DNA of 64,000 nucleotides from an uncultured Robinsoniella sp. (GTDB taxonomy: Bacteria; Bacillota; Clostridia; Lachnospirales; Lachnospiraceae), in assembly GCA_900540475.1 (NCBI GenBank), contig UQGG01000001.1, forward strand, positions 186,001 through 250,000, given 5' to 3'. Shown here one piece after another: positions 17,419 to 25,900 of this stretch; within the stretch, counting starts at the first letter, position 1, and the number at the start of each line of letters is the position of its first letter. The notes under the pieces were generated by a model. It was not told where the DNA came from. It was given only the letters and a program-made list of their open reading frames with translations, and made no database searches. The position numbers and the translations under genes are program-made.

Positions 17419-18306
17419 ATGAAAAGAACACTGATTTACCACATAGATTCCATCAGCTCTGGTAAGAATATCACAGCATTTCTAAAAGACCAGGGATATT
17501 CCAGGCATATCTTCAGCCATCTGAAGCGTACCGAATACGGTATTTTAAAAAATGGCAAATGGGCTTATAACTCAGAATTATTACAGGAAGGTGACGAACT
17601 AACGGTACAAATCGTGGAAGAATCTTCATCCAGCCAGATCGTGCCTGTTAAAATGGAACTGGCAATCGTATATGAGGATGAAGATATTCTCATCCTGGAT
17701 AAAGCAGCCGATATGCCCATTCATCCCTCCATTCATAACTATGAAAACACTCTTGCAAACGGACTGGCCTATTACTTTGCAAGCAAAGGAGTTGCCTTTA
17801 CTTACCGGTGCATCAACCGCCTGGACAGAGACACTACGGGGCTTTTGATTATTGCCAAAAATATGCTGAGTGCCGCGGTCTTGTCCGATATGGTAAAGAG
17901 CCGGAAGATTCACCGTGAATATCTCGCTGTAGCACAGGGGGAAACACCAGAATCCGGCATCATTGATGCGCCTATCGCCAGAAAAGAAGATTCCGCCATT
18001 GAGCGCATCGTTGATTTTGAACATGGAGATCGGGCGTTAACCTATTACAGGCGTCTGGCATATAAAAATGGGTACTCCCTGGTTTCCTTAAAACTGGAAA
18101 CCGGGCGTACCCATCAGATTCGCGTTCATATGAAATATCTAGGATATCCGCTGCCGGGAGATTTTCTGTACAATCCCCGATACAGCAGAATAAAACGACA
18201 GGCACTCCATTCCCACAGACTGGAATTTGAACATCCGGTTACAAGAGAAAAACTGGTATTCACTTCTCCTCTGCCAGCAGATATGCAGTTTGAAAATTGG
18301 GAATAA
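17419..18306 (+). CDS. RluA-family RNA pseudouridine synthase
   Basis: 295 residues from the chosen start. An N-terminal S4-like RNA-binding part (KNITAFLKDQGYSRHIFSHLKR) is followed by the catalytic domain with INRLDRDTTGLLIIAKN, where the second Asp is the catalytic residue, and ETGRTHQIRVHMKYLGYPLPGD. The enzyme isomerises specific uridines in rRNA or tRNA; the site is not predictable. The start is uncertain: ATG at 17419 fits the family's usual N terminus (MKRTLIYHI), but no clear ribosome site precedes it, and in-frame GTG at 17371 or ATG at 17395 would add 16 or 8 residues. Confidence 0.88.
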   Translation: MKRTLIYHIDSISSGKNITAFLKDQGYSRHIFSHLKRTEYGILKNGKWAYNSELLQEGDELTVQIVEESSSSQIVPVKMELAIVYEDEDILILDKAADMPIHPSIHNYENTLANGLAYYFASKGVAFTYRCINRLDRDTTGLLIIAKNMLSAAVLSDMVKSRKIHREYLAVAQGETPESGIIDAPIARKEDSAIERIVDFEHGDRALTYYRRLAYKNGYSLVSLKLETGRTHQIRVHMKYLGYPLPGDFLYNPRYSRIKRQALHSHRLEFEHPVTREKLVFTSPLPADMQFENWE

Positions 18307-18326
18307 ATGCAATATCATAGATAGCG

Positions 18327-18824
18327 TTAAATATTACCGCGAATTCTCGGAACCTCATCGATATGCAGATATCGGCTGATGCATTTTACAACCAGGTCAT
18401 GATCGGATACGTGATCCAGACCGGATACAATGACTCCGCCAATGACACCGACTTCTTCCACACGGATGGGGAAACCGCCGCCGCAGGCTGCATAGTCTTT
18501 GGGGTCCATGAAACGCTCTTCCAGTGTTTCTTCCGCTTTTCGAAGCAGCATGTAAGCCCGCAGGCTGCTCTGTTCTAACCTGCGTACCGTATTGAACTTT
18601 CTTGCCATCCAGCTTTCATTGTCCATGTTTGTCCGATTTGATGCGTATTGGAATACCACATACCCATTATTCAAACGGATACTGACCGCTACCGGAAGAC
18701 TTCTTCTTTTCGCTTCCATCACAATTAAATTACCAAGTTCCCATGCATCTTCGTTTGTAAAATGAGAAAACTGAAGAATTTCTTCCTGCATCTCAAGCAT
18801 AGCAATTAATTCGTCTACTGTCAT
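18327..18824 (-). CDS. UPF0303 / HbpS-GlcG-like heme-degrading domain protein
   Basis: 165 residues. The sequence fits the UPF0303 branch of the GlcG/HbpS fold: EDAWELGNLIVMEAKRRSLPVAVSI, then WMARKFNTVRRLEQSS and ACGGGFPIRVEEVGVIGGVIVSGL. Some relatives bind heme or cobalamin-related ligands, but the role of this branch is unsettled. The ATG at 18822-18824 is preferred because AGGAGGA lies 7 bases upstream; the ATG two codons earlier is too close to that site. No signal peptide. It is separated from ptsH by a terminator and has its own TATAAT-like box near 18870. Confidence 0.75.
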   Translation of the reverse strand: MTVDELIAMLEMQEEILQFSHFTNEDAWELGNLIVMEAKRRSLPVAVSIRLNNGYVVFQYASNRTNMDNESWMARKFNTVRRLEQSSLRAYMLLRKAEETLEERFMDPKDYAACGGGFPIRVEEVGVIGGVIVSGLDHVSDHDLVVKCISRYLHIDEVPRIRGNI

Positions 18825-18905
18825 AGTCATTCCTCCTAGTGTGAAAATGATGATATATTGTCATTATACTACTATTTATCCAAAAAGAAAAGAGGATGTA
18901 ATAAA

Positions 18906-18941
18906 CACCCGGATGCGAAAATTAAATCGCAAAGCCGGGTG
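18906..18941 (-). terminator. Terminator after ptsH
   Basis: Stem CACCCGG/CCGGGTG (18935-18941 and 18906-18912) extended internally by GCGA/TCGC, followed on the minus strand by TTTATTA. Confidence 0.65.
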
Positions 18942-18967
18942 CTTAAAATGGATAACAGATTTAATCT

Positions 18968-19225
18968 CTACAGGTTTGCTTTAAAGAATGCCTCCATAGC
19001 TTCAATTGCAGCATCTTCATCATCGCCTTCTGCTGTTACGGTTACATTGGCACCCTGTTTTACGCCCAGGCTCATAACGGCCATCAGTCTTCTGAGGTCT
19101 GCACTTTTTTCACCTGCTGTCAGGGTGAGTTTGGATGTAAATGGTTTCGCTTCTTTTACCAGCAGTCCAGCCGGTCTTGCGTGAATTCCAATTTCGTCTG
19201 TAATTACATAATTAAATGATTTCAT
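18968..19225 (-). CDS. ptsH: Phosphocarrier protein HPr, lacking the regulatory serine 46
   Basis: 85 residues. HPr carries phosphate from enzyme I to PTS sugar permeases; the active-site His15 is present in GIHARPAG. Aligned without gaps to the Bacillus subtilis protein, position 46, the serine phosphorylated by HPr kinase, is Arg (DLRRLMAVMSLG instead of NLKSIMGVMSLG). It should therefore transfer phosphate but not signal carbon catabolite repression through Ser46. It lies 100 bases downstream of ptsG, probably in the same operon, with a GGTGG-type ribosome site. Enzyme I is not in the window. Confidence 0.93.
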   Translation of the reverse strand: MKSFNYVITDEIGIHARPAGLLVKEAKPFTSKLTLTAGEKSADLRRLMAVMSLGVKQGANVTVTAEGDDEDAAIEAMEAFFKANL

Positions 19226-19260
19226 AAATATTCCACCTTTCGTTTTTTATCTATTGTTAT

Positions 19261-19291
19261 GGCAGTCAGAAAACTGCCGGAATATCCGGCA
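19261..19291 (-). other. Overlapping hairpins between ptsG and ptsH
   Basis: TGCCGGA/TCCGGCA (19275-19291) and GGCAGT/ACTGCC (19261-19278) share four bases and cannot form together. The first is followed on the minus strand by GTTTTC, so it may be a partial terminator or an mRNA-processing or stability element. Confidence 0.4.
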
Positions 19292-19325
19292 TTTAGATTT
19301 ACTGGACTGCGCAGATAACCACATA

Positions 19326-21524
19326 TTATTGAATGCGAAGCAATTGCTGCTTTGGTTTTATTGTACCGGAATTTACTATTGTAATTGCATGAAAATCGTC
19401 GGTATTGGATACAATTACGGGAGTTACGGTTCTGTAATGTTCACTTTTTATGCCTTCCAGATCCACATTGGCAAGCAGGTCTCCGGTTTTGACACGGTCG
19501 CCGGCTTTTACATGAATGTCATAATATCTTCCATTTAACTGAACCGTATCAATTCCCACATGGATCAAAAGTTCCACGCCCTCATCAGAGGTCAGTCCAA
19601 TGGCATGCTTGGTATCAAATACCATAGATACTACGCCGTCAAAAGGAGCAGTCACCAGACCGTCCTCCGGTTCTATGGCAGCACCATCTCCTAACATCCC
19701 TTCTGAAAATACTCCGTCATCAACCGCTTCCAAAGGGATCACATTTCCTTTCATGGGAGCATATACCATACAGGCATTACCGGAATCAGTACCGGAGTTC
19801 CCCATATTTTGCGGCTTATCCTGTGGCGCTGATTCTTTCCGGGATGGGTTAGTTCTATTATACTCCCCGGATGTTTCTTCGGCAATCACCGGATGATCGA
19901 AATTCAATTCCTGATCATGGTCACTTGCAGGACTCGCCAGATAATCCTCCAGATTGGATTTGATCACCGTCACTTTCGGTCCGTAAATAACCTGAATGCC
20001 ATTACCTTTCATGATCACGCCTGCTGCACCGCTGGCTTTTAAAAGATCCTGATCTACTTTATCTTTATCTTCCACCGTTATCCGAAGCCTGGTTGCACAG
20101 CAGTCTACATCACTGATATTCTGCTTTCCGCCAAGACCTCTGGCAATCATGGCGGACTGTTCATCTACGCTGTCGCTGCCGTTGATCTGATTATTACCTT
20201 TTCGCGCATCTACATCTGCTCTGCGGTAAAGCTTAACTTCCTGTTCCCCATCTTCTCGCCCTGGCGTCTTCAGGTTGAATTTATGAATCAGAAAACGGAA
20301 CAGGAAGTAGTATATCATAAAGTAAACAATCCCAATCACCACAATCCAGAGCCAGCTTGTTTTTGCATTTCCCTGCATGATGCCAAAAAGTGTCAGATCA
20401 ATCAGACCACCGGAAAATGTCATGCCAACGCCTACTCCAAAGATATGAGTAAACATATATGCCAGCCCAGCCAGAACGCAGTGAATGGCATACATTAAAG
20501 GTGCAACAAACAGGAATGTAAATTCCAGCGGTTCCGTAATACCGGTAATCATAGAAGTAAGGGCAGCCGAAATTAAAAGTCCGCCCACTGCTTTTCTCTT
20601 TTCCGGTTTCGCACAGCGGTACATGGCAAGTGCCGCACCGGGAAGTCCAAAAATCATAAATACAAATTTACCGGACATGAAGCGGCAGGCATTAACACTA
20701 AAGTGTGTGATACCCGGATCGGCTAACTGAGCAAAAAAGATGTTCTGGGCTCCTTCTACATAAGCGCCCGCCACTGTTGCCGTACCGCCTACTGCTGTCT
20801 GCCAGAAAGGCAGATAAAATACATGGTGAAGACCGAAAGGAATCAATGCCCTTTCGATTAAACCGTATAGCCAGGTACCAAAATATCCGGAATTCATTAC
20901 GAATTGTCCCAGATTATTAATTCCGTTCTGTATAAATGGCCAGATATAAAACATTAAAATTCCCACGATCATATAAACAGCTGCCGAGATAATCGGCACA
21001 AATCTGGTACCGCCAAAAAACGACAGTACCTGGGGAAGCTGGATTTTGTAAAAACGGTTGTGAAGCGCTGCAACACCAAGTCCCACAATAATACCGCCGA
21101 ATACACCCATCTGTAAGGAAGTGATGCCGACAACGGAAGTCGTTGCACCTTCTAGCATACTTTCCGGACCGCCCTGTGCGGTGATTAAAGCACCTATCGA
21201 AGCATGCATGACAAAAAATGCGATGGCACCTGACAAAGCCGCAACTTCTTTTTCCTTTTTTGCCATGCCAATTGCAACACCCATGGCGAATATAATCGGC
21301 AGGTTGCTGAATACAATACTTCCGGCTGCATTTAGCACGGTTAAAATCGTATAAATAAATGTTCCGGGACCCATAATGTTCATTAAATGATAGGTCTCAA
21401 GCATAGTCTCATTTGTAAAAGAACCGCCGATCCCAAGAAATAGTCCCGCAATGGGCAATATAGCGATGGGCAGCATAAAAGATCTGCCAACACGCTGTAA
21501 GATACCAAAAATTTTATCTTTCAT
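19326..21524 (-). CDS. ptsG: PTS glucose-type permease, domains IIC-IIB-IIA fused
   Basis: 732 residues. Residues 1-~420 form the IIC membrane channel (MKDKIFGILQRVGRSFMLPI; later ITGITEPLEFTFLF). IIB lies around 455-530 with the phosphorylated Cys in VDCCATRLRI near residue 475. IIA covers ~590-732 with active-site His in LIHVGIDTVQLNG near 654. The complex imports and phosphorylates a hexose, most likely glucose; N-acetylglucosamine cannot be excluded. ATG at 21522-21524 has AGGAGG 8 bases upstream; longer in-frame versions run into the RAT leader. Expression is controlled by a RAT/terminator switch directly upstream and the antiterminator gene before it. Confidence 0.92.
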   Translation of the reverse strand: MKDKIFGILQRVGRSFMLPIAILPIAGLFLGIGGSFTNETMLETYHLMNIMGPGTFIYTILTVLNAAGSIVFSNLPIIFAMGVAIGMAKKEKEVAALSGAIAFFVMHASIGALITAQGGPESMLEGATTSVVGITSLQMGVFGGIIVGLGVAALHNRFYKIQLPQVLSFFGGTRFVPIISAAVYMIVGILMFYIWPFIQNGINNLGQFVMNSGYFGTWLYGLIERALIPFGLHHVFYLPFWQTAVGGTATVAGAYVEGAQNIFFAQLADPGITHFSVNACRFMSGKFVFMIFGLPGAALAMYRCAKPEKRKAVGGLLISAALTSMITGITEPLEFTFLFVAPLMYAIHCVLAGLAYMFTHIFGVGVGMTFSGGLIDLTLFGIMQGNAKTSWLWIVVIGIVYFMIYYFLFRFLIHKFNLKTPGREDGEQEVKLYRRADVDARKGNNQINGSDSVDEQSAMIARGLGGKQNISDVDCCATRLRITVEDKDKVDQDLLKASGAAGVIMKGNGIQVIYGPKVTVIKSNLEDYLASPASDHDQELNFDHPVIAEETSGEYNRTNPSRKESAPQDKPQNMGNSGTDSGNACMVYAPMKGNVIPLEAVDDGVFSEGMLGDGAAIEPEDGLVTAPFDGVVSMVFDTKHAIGLTSDEGVELLIHVGIDTVQLNGRYYDIHVKAGDRVKTGDLLANVDLEGIKSEHYRTVTPVIVSNTDDFHAITIVNSGTIKPKQQLLRIQ

Positions 21525-21572
21525 TTCTCTAATTCCTCCTGAAAAAAGATATATTATAAGCTGATTCTGCAC

Positions 21573-21650
21573 AAAAAAAGACCGCAACAGAAAACCTGAT
21601 AGTAGTATACCCCAGCTGTAGATATCTACTACCAAATCCTGTTCCGGTCT
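21573..21650 (-). terminator. Conditional terminator in the ptsG leader
   Basis: On the minus strand AGACCGGAACAG (21650-21639) pairs with CTGTTGCGGTCT (21590-21579), one mismatch, followed by seven Ts. Its first arm overlaps the 3' end of the RAT, so bound antiterminator should block it. Confidence 0.85.
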
Positions 21651-21674
21651 AGCCTGCATTACCAGTTACAATCC
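21646..21674 (-). promoter_or_regulatory. RAT antiterminator site of ptsG
   Basis: Minus-strand GGATTGTAACTGGTAATG continuing to CAGGCTAGACC closely matches ribonucleic antiterminator sites of the BglG/LicT/GlcT family. It begins 4 bases after the antiterminator stop codon. Confidence 0.87.
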
Positions 21675-21677
21675 AGA

Positions 21678-22514
21678 TTATACAGTATTTGATACTCTTC
21701 TTAAATGTATGGTGAGGAAAATCATCTCTTCCTCAGTGATTTCTTTTTTATATGTTTTACGAATAAAAGTCCGAATCTCTTCTGCACACTTATAGTCATT
21801 TTTATAACGTTTCTTAACCATTTTCTGGAATGTTACATCATCATCTTTCGTAATCCGGTCTGAAAATAACCGCTGTCCGAAGAATTTAAGATGTGTGATA
21901 AATCGTTCATATGCCAGGGAATGGTCATCTAATTTCATCTGATAATAATGCTCCACAATGTCTAACACCTGCTGCATCATTTCCGTAATATTCACCATAT
22001 CGCACATATCCGTGTTTAATTCAGCATTCACAATATGCAAAGCTATAAAACCGGCTTCATCCCTGGATAATTCCACATTCAGCTTTTCTTTAATAATTTC
22101 CAGAGCCTTGCAACCGATCTGAAATTCCTGTATGTAAAAATTACGGATTTCCATCAGCAGGGCATTTCGATACTCCATATTCTGGCGCTGTCGTTCTATG
22201 GCGAAACTAATATGATCTGTCAAAGTAATATATATATTTTCATTTAATCTTTTGCCTACGGTATTCCTGGCATAATCAATAATCTCCGTACATGTTTCCA
22301 CATAAGACAGGGGTATTTCCGCCATTAATTCCTGCAGTTTGCCGGATGCCTTAGGACTTTCCATTTTATAAACTTTTTCAATTTTCTCATCAGGAATGGT
22401 ATCATGTGGTTTTTGCTTGAATCCAATGCCAAGCCCCCTGATGATGATCTCCTGCCCATCTTCATCAACGGAACATACAATATTATTATTGATAATCTTT
22501 GTTATCTCATACAT
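21678..22514 (-). CDS. BglG/LicT/GlcT-family transcription antiterminator
   Basis: 278 residues. An N-terminal CAT RNA-binding domain (MYEITKIINNNIVCSVDEDG, ~1-56) precedes two PTS regulation domains; conserved His positions are visible in LTDHISFAIERQ, IALHIVNAELN and LTIHLRRV. The active dimer binds RAT RNA and stops termination, controlled by phosphorylation from PTS proteins. The ATG at 22512-22514 is chosen from family length and a GGAG about 11 bases upstream; an ATG 14 codons earlier is possible. RAT sites occur both before this gene and before ptsG, so it likely regulates itself and ptsG. By position it is GlcT-like. Confidence 0.9.
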   Translation of the reverse strand: MYEITKIINNNIVCSVDEDGQEIIIRGLGIGFKQKPHDTIPDEKIEKVYKMESPKASGKLQELMAEIPLSYVETCTEIIDYARNTVGKRLNENIYITLTDHISFAIERQRQNMEYRNALLMEIRNFYIQEFQIGCKALEIIKEKLNVELSRDEAGFIALHIVNAELNTDMCDMVNITEMMQQVLDIVEHYYQMKLDDHSLAYERFITHLKFFGQRLFSDRITKDDDVTFQKMVKKRYKNDYKCAEEIRTFIRKTYKKEITEEEMIFLTIHLRRVSNTV

Positions 22515-22615
22515 CTCTGTCTTATCTCCATTCCGTTTCCTAACATGTTTCATCAATCAATGCCAATATGGCAGAAATGAAAAAGTATAAACAGGACCGA
22601 TGCGGTTTCAAACAT

Positions 22616-22666
22616 AAAAAAAACCAACCCTGCAGAAAGTTATCATACTCACTTCAAAGATGGTCT
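22616..22666 (-). terminator. Conditional terminator in the antiterminator gene leader
   Basis: AGACCATCTTTGAAG (22666-22652) pairs with CTGCAGGGTTGGTTT (22635-22621), 13 of 15 positions, followed by a T8 run to 22616. The first five bases belong to the RAT. Confidence 0.72.
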
Positions 22667-22691
22667 CGCCTGCATTACCAGTCACAATCCC
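22662..22691 (-). promoter_or_regulatory. RAT antiterminator site of the antiterminator gene
   Basis: Minus-strand GGGATTGTGACTGGTAATG continuing to CAGGCGAGACC, nearly the same as the ptsG RAT. It starts about 10 bases after the predicted transcription start. Confidence 0.83.
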
Positions 22692-22707
22692 GTATTAATC
22701 TTAAAAA

Positions 22708-22736
22708 AGAATATCATATAATGCATGGAGTGTCAA
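22708..22736 (-). promoter_or_regulatory. Promoter for the antiterminator-ptsG-ptsH operon
   Basis: Minus-strand TTGACA (22731-22736), 17 bases, TATTCT (22708-22713). Confidence 0.72.
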
Positions 22737-22816
22737 GGGGGATTGAAAGAATAATTGGAGTATTGCTGATTGGAGGACGCTTTGTATATGGATGTAATGC
22801 AGGTCAGGAGGGGGGT

Positions 22817-22858
22817 GACCATGACAGGTGTTTAGACGGCTTTACGCCTGTCATGATC
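22817..22858. other. Hairpin downstream of the GH2 gene
   Basis: GACCATGACAGG (22817-22828) and CCTGTCATGATC (22847-22858) pair at 11 of 12 positions with an 18-base loop. It lies 50-90 bases past the GH2 stop codon and lacks a clear T-run on either strand. It may stabilise or end the GH2 transcript. The rest of 22740-22909 holds nothing I recognise. Confidence 0.4.
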
Positions 22859-22909
22859 CATTCCTTCTCTTGACGGGATATCATTTGATGTTACAAATCT
22901 TATTAAATT

Positions 22910-25900
22910 TTACTTTTTTATTTTAACTTTTGAAGGCAGACCCTTATTTTTTAGAAGTTTTTTATAGCTGCCTAATTTTTTAGACGGTACCTGAATGACT
23001 GCCCGGGAATAAATCTTTTTGAAAGCATTTTTGCCTACTGTTTTTAATTGACTGCTCTTTATCTGGATATTCTTTAAATTGCTGGCTCCATAAAATGCAG
23101 CATCACCGATTTTTGTTATATATTTTGATATGGTGATGGACTTTAACTTGGTATTTTTGTAAAATGCTTTCTTTTTAATTTCCGTAACTTTAAACTTATA
23201 GCTGGAAATCGTTACGGTATTTGGGAGTTTGAGTTTTGCAGTCTTTTTATTTTTTACGCCTTTTACACAAACCGTTCCCTTTTCGGCAGAGGATTTCAGT
23301 ATCTGATATTTGATATTTCCTACCGTATAGTCTGCGCCTTTCTTCGGGATTTTGCAGACTGTAAGGGTGAGTCTGGCGGCAAAGAGTAAATTTTTGGCGG
23401 ATTTCACTTTATTGAAGTCTGCTTTGCTGTCACCCAATATCTTCTGCGCATCACTGAGATTGTTTTTTAACCGCTGAAAGCTTGATAAAGTATAATGCTT
23501 CTGTCCTTTTTTAATGATAGCGCTGCAGGTTGCAATTTCTGCCTGGAGGGCATTTCTTGCGTCAGCCAGGGAGGTATTCGGTTTGAACTGCAGGCCTGCC
23601 AATGCAGAATTTAGTTGATTCAGAGCGGACTGTATTGTGGCTGCAGAAGGTTCTGCTGAGGATAATACCTTTACTGCCTCATTATACGCAGTTTTGAACG
23701 CTGCCCAGCTGGTATCGGTATAGCTGCCCTGGCCTTTATCGAAGAGTGGTTTTGCTTTATTTACTGCTTCCCGCAGTCCAGAGGTATCTGCTTTTTGGAT
23801 CAGGGAATCTATCGCATGATTTAATTTGTCCGCAGCGGACAGAATTTCTTCTGCAGAAGGATCTGCTTTTTCTAAAATGGCAGAAGCTTCTTTATATGCA
23901 GCCAGCAATTGTGCCCAGCTTGCATTTGTGTAATTCCCCTGTCCTTTTTGAATCAGAGTTTGTGCAGTTTGTACTGCGTCCTCTAATATGGAAGTATCAC
24001 CGATGGGAACCAGTTCTCTAAGGGCATTTTCAAGTGCATCAGATGCTGCCAAGATCTCTTCTTCGGATGCCTCTTTGTTGATATAGACACCATAAGATTC
24101 TGCTATACGGTCTGCAGCTGACTGCCTGCTGGAAAGGGTATAGTTTTTCATGGTATCTCCTTCAATCTTATTCATAATGCCGCCTAGGGATATGAGAATG
24201 GGACTTTCGGTCAACGGCTCATCGCTGCCGCCGGTCACCGTTTCCACTCCATATTCAAAGTAGTCCAAACCAAATTTTCCGGTGGGTACTAGTTTCACGG
24301 TATGTTTCCCGTCTTCCAGGTAACCGGACGCATAGACTTCTTTATATACGTTCGCATTTCCAGTATTATTGATATGTCCGGCAGGTTCTCCGTCAATATA
24401 AACGTCGGCACCCTGCTGTCCGCCATCTGTTTTTGCACCTATTTTGACATAGTTTCCGTTAAAGGTAAGGGCGATATAATCTCCTTCTTTTACCGGATTG
24501 CCTTTGTCACCAAGGAAAGTTTCACTGCCATTATAAGCATCAGGAGAAGGCCATAGCTGCCAGTCGCCCACTTTTTCAAGGCTGCTGTCTTCACCGTCAA
24601 TTTTTGTCCATGCTGTCTCTGTCTTCGTGCCGGATTCCAGTTTATCCGGGTCCGGATAAATTATGATTGTATTCGAAAGCAGTTCCAGTGTATTCTGATC
24701 CCATACACTGAGCCGGCATTCATATCCGCTTAGATCAGAAGGCATGTTAAGCATCAGGGCAAGATCTTTTGTACTTTTCGGATACAATTCGTGAGAAACC
24801 ATCGTGTATCCTGCCATCCGCCCGTCTGGTCCATAGAGGGAAAGGGAGGCGCACAAAGGCTGTAAATCTTCCGAAGTATTTTTTAAAGTTAATATTCCGG
24901 TGTAGTCCTCTCCTGCCTGTAAACTGTCTGCAATTCCCACATAGGATGTCCTTATGGTTGTGTTTTTTTTACTGACCTCCCGAATAGCACCGTATAATTT
25001 CACATCCGCCCAGTCTGTATGATCCTGGGATTCAGAATCATTGGCATCTGTCACAAGCTTCAGCTCCGTTACTCCGCTGACACTCAGATTGAATTCATCA
25101 GCTTCCCCGCCAGATAGTTCCTTTTCATATATGAGACTGTTGTCGGCATAAATCCTAAAAATTGCATTGCCGCCATCTACTTCATTATCAATGCCTGCCA
25201 CACCGGAAATACGTGTATATTTCTTATCCAGGTTATGAATAATGGTGCTGTTCGCATGAAGTCCGATTCCTTTTTTATAAACTTTATTGCCCACCTTGAT
25301 TTGATTCCCCTGGCAGGATTTGTCTTTTCCTTTTTCACCCCAGCCTGTGGTAACCCTGTCGTAATCCAGTACATCTGAGAGATAAGCACTGTATTTGGTA
25401 TAGGGAGGTGTAATAGAGGATGGGTTTCCATATATATTCAGTTCCGACAAAAAGGCTTTTTCCTTATCCGGGACATCCGTAAAGGTGATTTTAACATATC
25501 TGGCTTCCGGTCCGTCCAGGGATTCTTCTGTTTTTCTTGATGAAATGGTTTCCTTTGTATATTCTGCTGCAAGGGTCCATGGACCGTTTTTATCCATTGC
25601 TGTTTCGATCTTATACGGATAGGGGGTGTTGTTAAATCCCAGGTTAATGTTATAGAGGTATAAGGCAAATTCCAAATCCACCATAAAATATTCACCGCTG
25701 CCTGTCCGATCCGCCTGCCAGGATGTTGCTATATTACCGTCAGCTGCCAGTGAACTGTCCTGGTCATTGCTGCTAGGGAACATAGGTCTCCCGGAAGCGG
25801 CATTGTTTTCGCCATATATAACCGGATCTTCTATTTTTGCGGTTACACTGCCCCATTTATCTGCACGATAAAAATCTTCCGGTTCCGTGCCATCATCGGT

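Noticed and set aside
22568..22873. Plus-strand open frame of about 100 codons between the GH2 and antiterminator genes
   Set aside because: It runs antisense over the RAT, terminator and promoter elements and has no recognisable domain or good ribosome site.
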